Of a DNA stretch of 64,000 nucleotides, positions 1 through 12,196 are shown piece by piece. The translations under genes and the position numbers were made by a program. This DNA is from Craterostigma plantagineum. Lineage: Eukaryota > Streptophyta > Magnoliopsida > Lamiales > Linderniaceae. The number at the start of each line of letters is the position of its first letter. Position 1 is the first letter of the stretch. Under the pieces are notes generated by a model that ran no database searches, was not told where the DNA came from, and saw only the letters and a program-made list of their open reading frames with translations. The DNA is taken from assembly GCA_027422505.1 (NCBI GenBank), contig JAPQWV010000751.1, positions 1 through 64,000 on the forward strand, read 5' to 3'.

Positions 1-1730
1 CTATGCGAGTAAGACGTTATGTGCAGTTCAGGCCAATTACACGACCACTAAAAAGGAGCTGTTAGCCGTCGTGTTTGCCTTCGATAAATTCAGGTTGTAT
101 TTGATCTTATCAAAGTTATTGTTTTTATTGACCACTCTGCTCTTAAGTATTTGCTAGCAAAGCCGGATGCCAAGCCCCAGCTGATCAGGTTGATCATACT
201 CCTTCAAGAGTTCGATATAGAGATCCGAGACAAGAAATGTGTAGAAATTTGGCGGTGGATCACATATCTCGACTAAAGGAGTCTGAAATATATCACATGG
301 ACGGAAGGGCAATACACTCCAGATTTCCAGACGAGCACCCTTACTCGATACAAGTAGTAAGTGATGATATTCCTTGGTTTTTGCAGATTATGCGAATTAT
401 CTTGTTGCAAGGGTCTTACCAAAGGAGTACACACGTCAGCAAAAGAAGAAGTTCTTAGTAAGTGAAAAGACACATCGCCGTATCGCCGTATCTTTTCAGG
501 CCATGTGCGGACCAGGTGATACGGCAATGTGTCTCCTTCCCTGAGACGACACAAATTCCTAGGCATTGCCACAATGGAACGATCGGAGGGCATTACGCAG
601 CAAACCGAACCGCACAGAAGGTGTTAGAAAGTGGATTGCCTACGATCTTCAAAGATGCCAAAGATACGTTGACACATGTGATCAGTGTCAATGTGCAGGT
701 AATCTCTCAAAACCCGATGAAATGCCTCAGAACTTTATTTTAGTATGCGAGATTTTTGACACATGGGGTATAGATTTCATGGATCCATTTCCTAGCTCAT
801 ACAATAACAAGTACATCCTAATCGCTGTGGATTATGTGCCCAAGTGGGTCGAGGTGCAAGCTTTGCCCACGAACGATGCTAGGGTAGTCGTTAGATTTTG
901 ATGAGCATTATTTTCATGATTTGGGGCACCTAGATGCATCATTAGCGATATAGGCACTCATTTTGTAACACCCAGTTTGCACGTATATTTGAGCGTTACG
1001 GTGTTAGACATAGCCTATCCACCCCTTACCAGCCCCAAGCTAGCGGTCATGTCGAAGTAGTGTACCGTGAGTTGTAACGCATCTTAGAAAGGACCATAGA
1101 AGGGAACCGTAGGGAGTGGGCGAATAAGTTGAACGATGCACTTTAGGCATATCTGCATATAAGATACCCATAGGCAGTACACCGTACAGATTAGTCCACG
1201 GGAAGGCGTGCCACCTCCACGTAGTAATCGAGCATAAGGCTTATTGGAAAATCAAGTCCTTGAATCTTGATTTTGGAGACGCCAGCGGAAAGCAGCAACT
1301 CCAAATCAACGAGTTAGATAGTGGCGATTATCGGCTTACGATAACGCTCGAATGTATAAGGAACGCTCGAAAGCTTATCATGACAAGAAAATTAGGCAAA
1401 GGCGGGAGTTTCAAGAAGGGGACCAAGTCTTCCTCTTTAACTCTCGACTTAGGCTTTTTCTCGGCAAACTTAGATCACGTTGGTCGGAACCGTTTACTAT
1501 TACTCGTGTTTTCCCTTACGGCATTGTCGAGATTTCAGGAATGGAATAGGGAACTTTCAAGGTGAATGACCACAGGTTGAAGCACTATCATGGAGGCAAG
1601 GGAGGCGTGAGTGAAAAAGAGGTGCCATATCTGGGCTTCCAGCCATCCTGAGACAAAGGTACGTCCAGCTACAGACGGTAAAGGAAGCACTTCTTGGGAG
1701 GCAACCCAGGTATTTTCGTTTCTGTCTTAG
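1..1730 (+). pseudogene. Athila-type pol remnant, copy A (RNase H end and integrase)
   Basis: Translated fragments in shifting frames give the end of the reverse transcriptase/RNase H region (KELLAVVFAFDKF from about 53), the integrase zinc-binding start ([11 protein letters not shown] at about 559), the first catalytic motif (WGIDFMDPF at about 766), VDYVPKWVE, and the C-terminal KVNDHRLKHY at about 1561. The trailer with a GGGAGGCAACCCAGG-like tract near 1695 is typical of the end of Athila pol. Many stops and frameshifts break it, so no integrase can be made. Integrase would normally insert the element's cDNA into the host chromosome. The lineage is assigned from these motifs by eye. Confidence 0.85.
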
Positions 1731-1755
1731 GCAGTAGAGTACTTCGCAGTACTTT

Positions 1756-2035
1756 GTCACGACCATAAGATTAACCTTCACGGCCGTGACTACGCTAAAT
1801 GGCCATTGCTGCCTGCTGTCACGGCCAGAAGCTTAAGCTTCACGACCGTGACACTAGCGGCTCATTAAAAAAACTAGCGGTTCACGGCGTGTGACATAAA
1901 TGACACGGGTGACACGGCGAATTACCTCGCTGTGCTTTGTCACGGCCAGAAGCTTAAGCTTCACGGCCGTTACTACATCCAGTGGCACTTGCTGCCTCTT
2001 GTCACGGCCAGAAACTTAAGCTTCACGGCAGTGAC
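1756..2035 (+). repeat. Cluster of four ~35-bp palindromes with GTCACGGCC arms (copy A)
   Basis: Four imperfect inverted repeats lie at about 1756-1790, 1818-1852, 1939-1973 and 2001-2035. Each has outer arms GTCACGGCC / GGCCGTGAC around the perfect 14-bp palindrome GAAGCTTAAGCTTC or a decayed form of it. The matching cluster in copy B is at about 8565-8848. Shorter relatives (GTCACGACCGTGAC) occur in the LTR fragment near 12375 and 12437. The function is unknown; each could form a hairpin. Confidence 0.85.
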
Positions 2036-2081
2036 ACTTACGGATTTATAAAAAATTAAATCGATTCTTATTTCCTTTCCT

Positions 2082-2096
2082 CTCTCTCTCTCCTTC

Positions 2097-2133
<37 letters not shown>
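2082..2133 (+). repeat. CT/AG microsatellite
   Basis: A nearly pure CT dinucleotide run lies between the palindrome cluster and the env-position ORF. Copy B has a shorter, interrupted version at about 8892-8944. It is polymorphic between the two copies, as expected for a microsatellite. Confidence 0.9.
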
Positions 2134-2140
<7 letters not shown>

Positions 2141-2977
2141 TCTTCTCTCTCGAGATTTGTCCTCATACCATCACCCACCACCCAAAAAACACACAAAACC
2201 ACCTCCGACCACCACCTACTAACGCTGCCAACACTGCGTAGCCTCACCCAATGCCGGTAAACCCATTAACCCCGATTCAAACTCGTTTCGAAGGGTATGA
2301 TTTACCCTAATTCGTTTTATTTTGGGGATCTTGTCGAATTCGATACTCTCAGGGTATAAATGTGCTTTTTCTCCGTTCTTTACGTGTTACTATCGCTATG
2401 GGCATGCTTAATTGGTTGAATTTAACCACGGATTCTCGAATTTGTTTGTGACGAACCCTAATTTGGGGATTTTCAAAATTGGGTCTAATGTGGTGTTTTT
2501 CATTCTTTTATGGTTAAATACATGCTAATAACACATTGGGTATGCTTAATTTGTTGATTTCGTTCATTAATTTTGATTTTGGGAAAGAGGAACCGTAATT
2601 CGGAATTTGTGGATTTTTGGAAATTGTTGGCAAAATTTGTGCTTTGATGGTGTTAGTTAGCGTTGATTTATCTTATGAATGATGTGGGTATGTTTGCTTG
2701 CTCAAATTTTGGACTTGCATTGCATAATTTCGCTTGCACGTTATGTGATCGACGAGAAGACCGCTTTGAATTTTCATATGTTCTTGACAAATGTCTATCT
2801 TGTCGTATTGTTGGTCGAGTCGAGCTGTCTAGATTTTTTCGCAGCTCAGATGCATTTTCTAGGTACTATAGGTCGAAGCTGCTCTACTACCCAGCGTGAC
2901 CCAGCCTCGCGCTCGCCCGTTCGTGAAAGGCGACGCGGGGACCACACCGACACTGCTAGCTGCTATGCAGCAATTTA

Positions 2978-3721
2978 ATGACATCGCCCCAGATGACACG
3001 GTACAACAGACTGAAAGCGATGGAGTTCATCCCCATTGACCAAATCGACCACGACACGCTGGCTAAGCACCACATCGACCAGCAGGTTGCACAATACTTG
3101 TCGCGCAGTGGATGGGCCACTTTCCTCCACATTGACAAGCCGGCCTACAAGGAGCTGACGCTGGAGTTCATGTCCACGTTCTCACACGAGGAATATGGCT
3201 ACAATACAGTCAAGTTCCGGGCATTTAACGTGGAGCACACGGTGGACGTCGACGATTTTTACCGAGCTCTTGGAGTGCCAGTACCTTATTTTGGGCCCGA
3301 CGCACCATTTCCACACAAGCACTACAATTACCTTCAGCGTCCGGGGGACAGACTTGCTTGCTGGACCGACATTGCACGACCAGGCGAGCCCGAATTTGGC
3401 GTCAAGACCTCGAAGGCATCTTCGCTCAGGAGCCTAGGGCTACGCTACATCCACCGCCTACTAACAACTTCGCTCACACCGAGGGGCGACTCGCACAGAG
3501 AAGTCACGCTCTGTGATCTATTTTACTTAGCCAAAATGCAGCGAGGCGAAGAGGTCCATTTGGGGATGGCCCTGGCCCACGCCTTCAGTTTCATACGGTC
3601 AGGCAGAAACACGAAGCCGTGGAAGATCGGTGGGGGCACATTACAAAGGTCGTCCAGGGGACTACATTTTTGGCCGGCGAACCCACCCGAGATGGAGGTC
3701 GTCGGCGGGCGAACCCCCTAA
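2978..3721 (+). CDS. Athila env-position ORF (ORF1-like hypothetical protein), copy A
   Basis: An uninterrupted 247-codon frame lies downstream of pol and upstream of the polypurine tract and 3' LTR, where Athila elements carry their extra env-position ORF. The protein reads like the plant ORF1/Athila hypothetical family (HIDKPAYKELTLEFMSTF, VKFRAFNVEHTVDVDDFYRALG). I see no clear signal peptide or membrane segment in it, so it gives no support for a real envelope function. The frame probably starts upstream, because similar residues continue above this ATG in other frames, and the last 30 or so residues look shifted. Copy B has the same gene with frameshifts. Confidence 0.6.
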   Translation: MTSPQMTRYNRLKAMEFIPIDQIDHDTLAKHHIDQQVAQYLSRSGWATFLHIDKPAYKELTLEFMSTFSHEEYGYNTVKFRAFNVEHTVDVDDFYRALGVPVPYFGPDAPFPHKHYNYLQRPGDRLACWTDIARPGEPEFGVKTSKASSLRSLGLRYIHRLLTTSLTPRGDSHREVTLCDLFYLAKMQRGEEVHLGMALAHAFSFIRSGRNTKPWKIGGGTLQRSSRGLHFWPANPPEMEVVGGRTP

Positions 3722-5406
3722 ATGAGGAGATGCTGGGTGAAGACTGAGATGGCTCGTAAAGGCACCCGCCGGACTAGCTTGCGAAAAAGGTGCCCGAGAC
3801 AGACCACCGTAGTGTTACTTTTTTATTTTTATTTAGTAGCTTAGTTAGTCGTTTATGTCTATTTTCATTTTGTTTATGACTGATGTTTATAACTATGTCT
3901 ATAATTATTCTATGACTATTCTCTTTTTACGTTTATTTTTCCTTTAGTTAGGACAGGATACGTATCACGAGTCACGATACAACGATCGTCACGCGTTCAG
4001 TCACGACCACGTCATTTTTTCGTCAGGGGAGTTTCGTTCTCTTTAACCTTCTTTCCCTTTCTTTTATTCAATTTTTTTTCGACGTGTCCGTGAACTATTA
4101 ATTTTGTTAGAAAGGCATGAATTATTGAAATCAGGCATGATTATTTGCGTTTATCTCGAGTTGGTTTGCATATTACGAAATTTTGTGGGCAATTAGGATA
4201 TGCATGATTGATTGAATCATGTCTGCCTAAATAGACATGGCGCTACTTTGAGAGATTCGTATACATAACCCATTTACGTTGCGAGAGTTTGAGCCTAACG
4301 AGCATATGCTCATTTTTCTTGATTGTGTGACGTACCTAGTCTATATCTCTCTAAAACTTGCCTTCTGATACGTGTTGAAACTGTGTTTGGTGCGTTAGTG
4401 TGGAAATGACGAGGGCATTAGGAAGTAAGTCCATGGCCAATTTCCCAACAACGACTAATCCCCTTAGTTAGCCACTTTAAGCCTGAGCCTATTCGTTTCT
4501 CACCTCGTAAATTATAAAAGCCGCTACCCCGAATAAGCCTTCAGAGATCATCTGATCCTGAGTTGATTAGAATAGAGCAGATGTCGAATGTGAGGGTTAG
4601 TGCTTTAATGTCTGATTATGTTTCTTCTCTGTTATTCGGTGAAATGACTCGATCCTACTTGACCGTTTCTGAAATGACCGACCCTCGCATAAGCCTGCCC
4701 ATAAACCTTTTGCAAGATATAGGTGTTGGTAATAAGTATCCCTAGGTACACGGCATCGCTATGACGATGTATTCTTTGCGACAAAAGCCAAACCTTGATG
4801 TTTAGGGAATAAGGGCAGTGCACAAAATCAGATTGTAACTAAGGTGAAAGGGGCAGAAAATGAAAGGAAACTGAGTTGAGAGGGTCGAGTAGAAAAGTCT
4901 AGGATTTCAGAGCGAGAATGTGAGTCTTATGTTGTGGCATGTGTCTGTCAGTTGAGCATGCTATATTCTTTGATTTTTCACTTATGTACCTTAGCTTTAA
5001 GATTACGTGTGGCAGTGTCTATGCTTGTCATATCACTATTATTTGACCCCGTGTCGACCCGAAAAAGTCCCTCAGATTTACGCTTTCCACCTTAAGTAGA
5101 AGATATGCGATTAACTTGCAAGCCTATGGTAGGGGTTGGACTAGCACACGATTTGAGTGATTGCACTGATATACTAGCCTATACACTGAGTGATTGAGCG
5201 AATTCTTGTGAGGTATGAGTCTCGATTATTAATACTAAGGAAGTTCAGGTTGATAGGTAACGATCATTAGTGTATTGTCCATGATTGTTTGCTTGATTCG
5301 ATTTTGTGCTTTCCATCTATGATGATACGTTGCGAACAATTATGCCGTCATCTTGATTTGATGTCTTTTCTGACTTCTAATTTACTTGAGGACAAACAAA
5401 TGCTTA
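3722..5406 (+). other. Non-coding 3' region of Athila copy A
   Basis: No supportable gene lies between the env-position ORF and the polypurine tract. The sequence is AT-rich and almost identical to 10515-12196 in copy B, so it belongs to the element. Athila elements usually have such a long non-coding 3' stretch. Confidence 0.7.
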
Positions 5407-5420
5407 AGTGTGGGGAGGTT
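5407..5420 (+). other. Polypurine tract of Athila copy A
   Basis: The motif AGTGTGGGGAGGTT follows TTGAGGACAAACAAATGC, the sequence that usually precedes the 3' LTR in Athila elements, and is directly followed by TGAGAAATG, the LTR start. This is where plus-strand DNA synthesis would be primed. Confidence 0.75.
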
Positions 5421-5552
5421 TGAGAAATGTATATCAATACGTATTGTAGCAGTTATTTAGGGTATAATAGAGTTTTATTCAATGTTCCTTGCATTTACAT
5501 GCTTTTTTACACCTATTTGATATTGAAGGACTTTAGGACAAAAACGAGGCAA
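5421..5552 (+). mobile_element. Truncated Athila LTR between the tandem copies
   Basis: The LTR begins with TGAGAAATGTATATCAATAC right after the polypurine tract. It matches 12211-12345 of copy B and then stops at ...GAGGCAAAA, where reverse transcriptase sequence begins. Only about 130 bp of the LTR is left here. Confidence 0.75.
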
Positions 5553-8400
5553 AAGACAAGAAAAAGAGCTCGGTCGAAGAGCCATCAGTCCTAGAGTTAA
5601 AGCCGCTACCCGGCCACCTCGAGTATGCATTTCTCGGCAGCAACGGAGGGCTATCGATCATTATCTCATCAAGCCTCGACGACGAATAGAAGGGCCAACT
5701 CTTGGACGTGCTGAGAGCGCACAAGAAGGCCTTGGCGTGGAAGATATCTGACATCAGGGGTATCAACCCGAGCTACTGTACTCACAAGATCCTCATAGAG
5801 GGTGATTTCAAGCCGTTGCTCAACGCCAAAGGCGACTCAATCCCAACATGAAGGACGTTGTCAAGAACGAGGTGATCAAGCTCTATATATGCAGAGATGA
5901 TTTATCCCATTTCAGACAGCCATTGGGTCAGCCTGGTCCAAGTGGTCCCGAAGAAGGGAGGCATAACAGTCGTAGTCAACGAGAAGAACGAGTTGATTCC
6001 GACGAGGATCGTGATTGGGTGGCGTGTCTGTATCGACTGTAGGAAGTTGAACGACGCCACGAGAAATGATATTTTCCTTTACCATTTATTAACAAATGTT
6101 TAAAAAATTATCCGGTCACTCATTTTATTGTTTTCTTGATGATCATGATATCTGCAGATTCCCATAGCACCCGAGGACCAGGAGAAGACCACATTCACAT
6201 GCCCGTTCGGGACGTCCGCGTACCGAAGGATGCCAATCGTCGTCTCTTTGCAATGCGCCAACCACCTTTCCGCGATGCATGATGGCCATATTCGATGAGT
6301 TGGTAGGTGGGTAATGGAGGTATTTATGAATGATTTTTCTGTTTTTGAGTCATCATTTGATGTATGCTTGTCTAATTTGAAGCTTGTACTCGCACGCTAC
6401 GAGGAAACGAACTTGGCACTTAATTGGGATAAGTGACACTTCATGATTCGAGGGGGCATAGTTCTGGGTCATAAGATTTCCTCTAAAGGAATCAAAGTGG
6501 ACCGAGCCAAGTTAGAAACTTCGTTCCCTCGAACGTGAGGTCGATTAGGAGTTTTTCAAGGTCATGCTGATTTTATCGTAGGTTTATTAAAGATTTTTCT
6601 AAGATTGCACGACCCATGTCTAGATTACTAGAAAAAGATGCTCCGTCTGAATTTAATGATGAGTGCTTGCATGCTTTTAATTTACTTAAGGAGCGACTAT
6701 CCCAACGCCTATTATGGTCGCCTCCGACTGGGACTGCCCTTTGAACTAATGTGCGATGCTAGTGATTATGCAGTTGGGGCCGAGTTGGGACAACGCAAGA
6801 CAACCATTTTAGACGGATCTACTATGCGAGTAAGACGTTATGTGCAGTTCAGGCCAATTACACGACCACTAAAAAGGAGCTGTTAGCCGTCGTGTTTGCC
6901 TTCGATAAATCAGGTTGTATTTGATCTTATCAAAGTTATTGTTTTTATTGACCACTCTGCTCTTAGTATTTGCTAGCAAAGCCGGATGCCAAGCCCAGCT
7001 GATCAGGTTGATCATACTCCTTCAAGAGTTCGATATAGAGATCCGAGACAAGAAATGTGTAGAATTTGGCGGTGGATCACATATCTCGACTAAAGGAGTC
7101 TGAAATATATCACATGGACGGAAGGGCAATACACGCCAGATTTCCAGACGAGCACCCTTACTCGATACAAGTAGTAAGTGATGATATTCCTTGGTTTTTG
7201 CAGATTATGCGAATTATCTTGTTGCAAGGGTCTTACCAAAGGAGTACACACGTCAGCAAAAGAAGAATTCTTAGTAAGTGAAAAGACACATCGCCGTATC
7301 GCCGTATCTTTTCAGGCCATGTGCGGACCAGGTGATACGGCAATGTGTCTCCTTCCCTGAGACGACACAAATTCCTAGGCATTGCCACAATGGAACGATC
7401 GGAGGGCATTACGCAGCCAACCGAACCGCACAGAAGGTGTTAGAAAGTGGATTGCCTACGATCTTCAAAGATGCCAAAGATACGTTGACACATGTGATCA
7501 GTGTCAATGTGCAGGTAATCTCTCAAACCCGATGAATGCCTCAAACTTTATTTTAGTATGCGAGATTTTTGACACATGGGGTATAGATTTCATGGATCCA
7601 TTCCTAGCTCCTACAATAACAGTACATCCTAATCGCTGTGGATTATGTGCCCAAGTGGGTCGAGGTGCAAGCTTTGCCCACGAACGATGCTAGGGTAGTC
7701 GTTAGATTTTGATGAGCATTATTTTCATGATTTGGGGCACCTAGATGCATCATTAGCGATATAGGCACTCATTTTTGTAACACCCAGTTTTGCACGTATA
7801 TTTGAGCGTTACGGTGTTAGACATAGCCTATCCACCCCTTACCAGCCCCAAGCTAGCGGTCATGTCGAAGTAGTGTACCGTGAGTTGTAACGCATCTTAG
7901 AAAGACAGGACCATAGAAGGAACCGTAGGGAGTGGGCGAATAAGTTGAACGATGCACTTTAGGCATATCTGCATATAAGATACCCATAGGCAGTACACCG
8001 TACAGATTAGTCCACGGGAAGGCGTGCCACCTCCACGTAGTAATCGAGCATAAGGCTTATTGGAAAATCAAGTCCTTGAATCTTGATTTTGGAGACGCCA
8101 GCGGAAAGCAGCAACTCCAAATCAACGAGTTAGATAGTGGCGATTATCGGCTTACGATAACGCTCGAATGTATAAGGAACGCTCGAAAGCTTATCATGAC
8201 AAGAAAATTAGGCAAAGGCGGGAGTTTCAAGAAGGGGACCAAGTCTTCCTCTTTAACTCTCGCTTAGGCTTTTTCTCGGCAAACTTAGATCACGTTGGTC
8301 GGAACCGTTTACTATTACTCGTGTTTTCCCTTACGGTATTGTCGAGATTTCAGGAATGGAATAGGGAACTTTCAAGGTGAATGACCACAGGTTGAAGCAC
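5553..8400 (+). pseudogene. Athila-type pol remnant, copy B (RT, RNase H, integrase)
   Basis: Reverse transcriptase motifs can be read in order across several frames: LKPLPGHLEYAFL (about 5595), KISDIRGINPSYCTHKI (about 5740), MIYPISDSHWVSLVQVVPKK (about 5897), WRVCIDCRKLNDATR (about 6020), TTFTCPFGT (about 6190), then FMNDFSVF (about 6325), where the polymerase motif is normally F/Y-x-D-D. The first Asp of that motif is Asn here. RNase H and integrase parts follow from 6825 and repeat copy A. Stops and indels are frequent. Unlike copy A, the start of reverse transcriptase is inside the window; gag and protease are absent. Confidence 0.85.
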
Positions 8401-8564
8401 TATCATGGAGGCAAGGGAGGCGTGAGTGAAAAAGAGGTGCCATATCTGGGCTTCCAGCCATCCTGAGACAAAGGTACGTCCAGCTACATACGGTAAAGGA
8501 AGCACTTCTTGGAGGCAACCCAGGTATTTTCGTTTCTGTCTTAGGCAGTAGAGTACTTCGCAGT

Positions 8565-8848
8565 ACTTTGTCACGACCAGAAGATTAACCTTCCGGCCGT
8601 GACTACGCTAAATGGCCATTGCTGCCTGCTGTCACGGCCAGAAGCTTAAGCTTCACGACCGTGACACTAGCGGCTCATTAAAAAACTAGCGGTTCACGGC
8701 GTGTGACATAAATGACGCGGGTGACACGGCGAATTACCTCGCTGTGCTTTGTCACGGCCAGAAGCTTAAGCTTCACGGCCGTTACTACATCCAGTGGCAC
8801 TTGCTGCCTCTTGTCACGGCCAGAAACTTAAGCTTCACGGCTGTGACA
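8565..8848 (+). repeat. Palindrome cluster with GTCACGGCC arms, copy B
   Basis: This is the counterpart of 1756-2035, with the same four inverted repeats around GAAGCTTAAGCTTC. The outer arms differ from copy A by single bases. Confidence 0.8.
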
Positions 8849-8909
8849 CTTACGGATTTATAAAAAATTAAATCGATTCTTATTTCCTTTCCCTCTCTCT
8901 CTCCTTCCT

Positions 8910-8944
<35 letters not shown>

Positions 8945-9787
8945 ATTTTTTTCTTCTCTCTCGAGATTTGTCCTCATGCCATCACCCACCACCCAAAAAC
9001 ACACAAAACCACCTCCGACCACCACCTACTAACGCTGCCAACACTGCGTAGCCTCACCCAATGCCGGTAAACCCATTAACCCCGATTCAAACTCGTTTCG
9101 AAGGGTATGATTTACCCTAATTCGTTTTATTTTGGGGATCTTGTCGAATTCGATATTCTCAGGGTATAAATGTGCTTTTTCTCCGTTCTTTACGTGTTAC
9201 TATCGCTATGGGCATGCTTAATTGGTTGAATTTAACCACGGATTCTCGAATTTGTTTGTGACGAACCCTAATTTGGGGATTTTCAAAATTGGGTCTAATG
9301 TGGTGTTTTTCATTCTCTTTTATGGTTAAATACATGCTAATAACACATTGGGTATGCTTAATTGTTGATTTCGTTCATTAATTTTGATTTTGGGAAAGAG
9401 GAACCGTAATTCGGAATTTGTGGATTTTTGGAAATTGTTGGCAAAATTTGTGCTTTGATGGTGTTAGTTAGCGTTGATTTATCTTATGAATGATGTGGGT
9501 ATGTTTGCTTGCTCAAATTTTGGACTTGCATTGCATAATTTCCTTGCACGTTATGTGATCGACGAAAGACCGCTTTGAATTTTCATATGTTCTTGACAAA
9601 TGTCTATCTTGTCGTATTGTTGGTCGAGTCGAGCTGTCTAGATTTTTTCGCAGCTCAGATGCATTTTCTAGGTACTATAGGTCGAAGCTGCTCTACTACC
9701 CAGCGTGACCCAGCCTCGCGCTCGCCCGTTCGTGAAAGGCGACGCGGACCACACCGACACTGCTAGCTGCTATGCAGCAATTTAATG

Positions 9788-10514
9788 ACATCGCCCCAGA
9801 TGACACGGTACAACAGACTGAAAGCGATGGAGTTCATCCCCATTGACCAAATCGACCACGACACGCTGGCTAAGCACCACATCGACCAGCAGGTTGCACA
9901 ATACTTGTCGCGCAGTGGATGGCCACTTCCTCCACATTGACAAGCGGCCTACAAGGAGCTGACGCTGGAGTTCATGTCCACGTTCTCACACGAGGAATAT
10001 GGCTACACTACAGTCAAGTTCCGGGCATTTAACGTGGAGTACACGGTGGACGTCGACGATTTTTACCGAGCTCTTGGAGTGCCAGTACCTTATTTTGGGC
10101 CCGACGCACCATTTCCACACAAGCACTACATTACCTTCAGCGTCCGGGGACAGACTCGCTTGCTGGACCGACATTGCACGACCAGGCGAGCCCGAATTTG
10201 GCGTCAAGACCTCGAAGGCATCTTCGCTCAGGAGCCTAGGGCTACGCTACATCCACCGCCTACTGACAACTTCGCTCACACCGAGGGGCGACTCGCACAG
10301 AGAAGTCACGCTCTGTGATCTATTTTACTTAGCCAAAATGCAGCGAGGCGAAGAGGTCCATTTGGGGATGGCCCTGGCCCACGCCTTCAGTAGTCAGGCA
10401 GAACCGAAGCGTGGGAAGATCGCCGTGGGGGCACATTACAAAGGTCGTCCAGGGACTACATTTTTGGCCGGCGAACCCACCCGAGATGGAGGTCGTCGGC
10501 GGCGCAACCCCTAA
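9788..10514 (+). pseudogene. Athila env-position ORF, copy B, frameshifted
   Basis: This is the same protein as 2978-3721, but single-base losses near 9921-9945 (GGATGGCCACTTCC against GGATGGGCCACTTTCC in copy A) and further downstream split it between two frames, around 9974-10318 and 9999-10514. Residues such as FMSTFSHEEYGY, VDVDDFYRALGVPVPYFG and LCDLFYLAKMQRGEEVHLG are still readable. Confidence 0.7.
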
Positions 10515-12196
10515 ATGAGGAGATGCTGGTGAAGATGAAGATGCTCGTAAAGGCACCCGCCTGGACTCGCGCGAACAAGGTGCCCAGACAGACCACGTAG
10601 GCTTACTTTTTTATTTTTATTTAGTAGCTTAGTTAGTCGTTTATGTCTATTTTCATTTTGTTTATGACTGATGTTTATAACTATGTCTATAATTATTCTA
10701 TGACTATTCTCTTTTTACGTTTATTTTTCCCTTTAGTTAGGACAGGATACGTATCACGAGTCACGATACAACGATCGTCACGCGTTCAGTCACGACCACG
10801 TCATTTTTTCGTCAGGGGAGTTTCGTTCTCTTTAACCTTCTTTCCCTTTCTTTTATTCAATTTTTTTTTCGACGTGTCCGTGAACTATTAATTTTGTTAG
10901 AAAGGCATGAATTATTGAAATCAGGCATGATTATTTGCGTTTATCTCGAGTTGGTTTGCATATTACGAAATTTTGTGGGCAATTAGGATATGCATGATTG
11001 ATTGAATCATGTCTGCCTAAATAGACATGGCGCTACTTTGAGAGATTCGTACACATAACCCATTTACGTTGCGAGAGTTTGAGCCTAACGAGCATATGCT
11101 CATTTTTCTTGATTGTGTGACGTACCTAGTCTATATCTCTCTAAAACTTGCCTTCTGATACGTGTTGAAACTGTGTTCGGTGCGTTAGTGTGGAAATGAC
11201 GAGGGCATTAGGAAGTAAGTCCATGGCAATTTCCCAACAACGACTAATCCCCTTAGTTAGCCACTTTAAGCCTGAGCCTATTCGTTTCTCACCTCGTAAA
11301 TTATAAGCCGCTACCCCCGAATAAGCCTTCAGAGATCATCTGATCCTGAGTTGATTAGGATAGAGCAGATGTCGAATGTGAGGGTTAGTGCTTTAATGTC
11401 TGATTATGTTTTCTTCTCTGTTATTCGGTGAAATGACTCGATCCTACTTGACCGTTTTCTGAAATGACCGACCCTCGCATAAGCCTGCCCATAAACCTTT
11501 TGCAAGATATAGGTGTTGGTAATAAGTATCCCTAGATACACGGCATTCGCTATGACGATGTATTCTTTGCGACAAAAGCCAAACCTTGATGTTTAGGGAA
11601 TAAGGGCAGTGCACAAAATCAGATTGTAACTAAGGTGAAAGGGCAGAAAATGAAAGGAAACTGAGTTGAGAGGGTCGAGTAGAAAAGTCTAGGATTTCAG
11701 AGCGAGAATGTTGAGTCTTATGTTGGGCATGTGTCTGTCAGTTGAGCATGCTATATTCTTTGATTTTTCACTTATGTACCTTAGCTTTAAGATTACGTGT
11801 GGCAGTGTCTATGCTTGTCATATCACTATTATTTGACCCCGTGTCGACCCGAAAAAGTCCATCAGATTTACGCTTTCCACCTTAAGTAGAAGATATGCGA
11901 TTAACTTGCAAGCCTATGGTAGGGGTTGGACTAGCACACGATTTGAGTGATTGCACTGATATACTAGCCTATACACTGAGTGATTGAGCGAATTCTTGTG
12001 AGGTATGAGTCTCGATTATTAATACTAAGGAAGTTCAGGTTGATAGGTAACGATCATTAGTGTATTGTCCATGATTGTTTGCTTGATTCGATTCTGTGCT
12101 TTCCATCTATGATGATACGTTGCGAACAATTATGCCGTCATCTTGATTTGATGTCTTTTCTGACTTCTAATTTACTTGAGGACAAACAAATGCTTA
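10515..12196 (+). other. Non-coding 3' region of Athila copy B
   Basis: This repeats 3722-5406 with scattered single-base differences. I see no gene in it. Confidence 0.7.
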
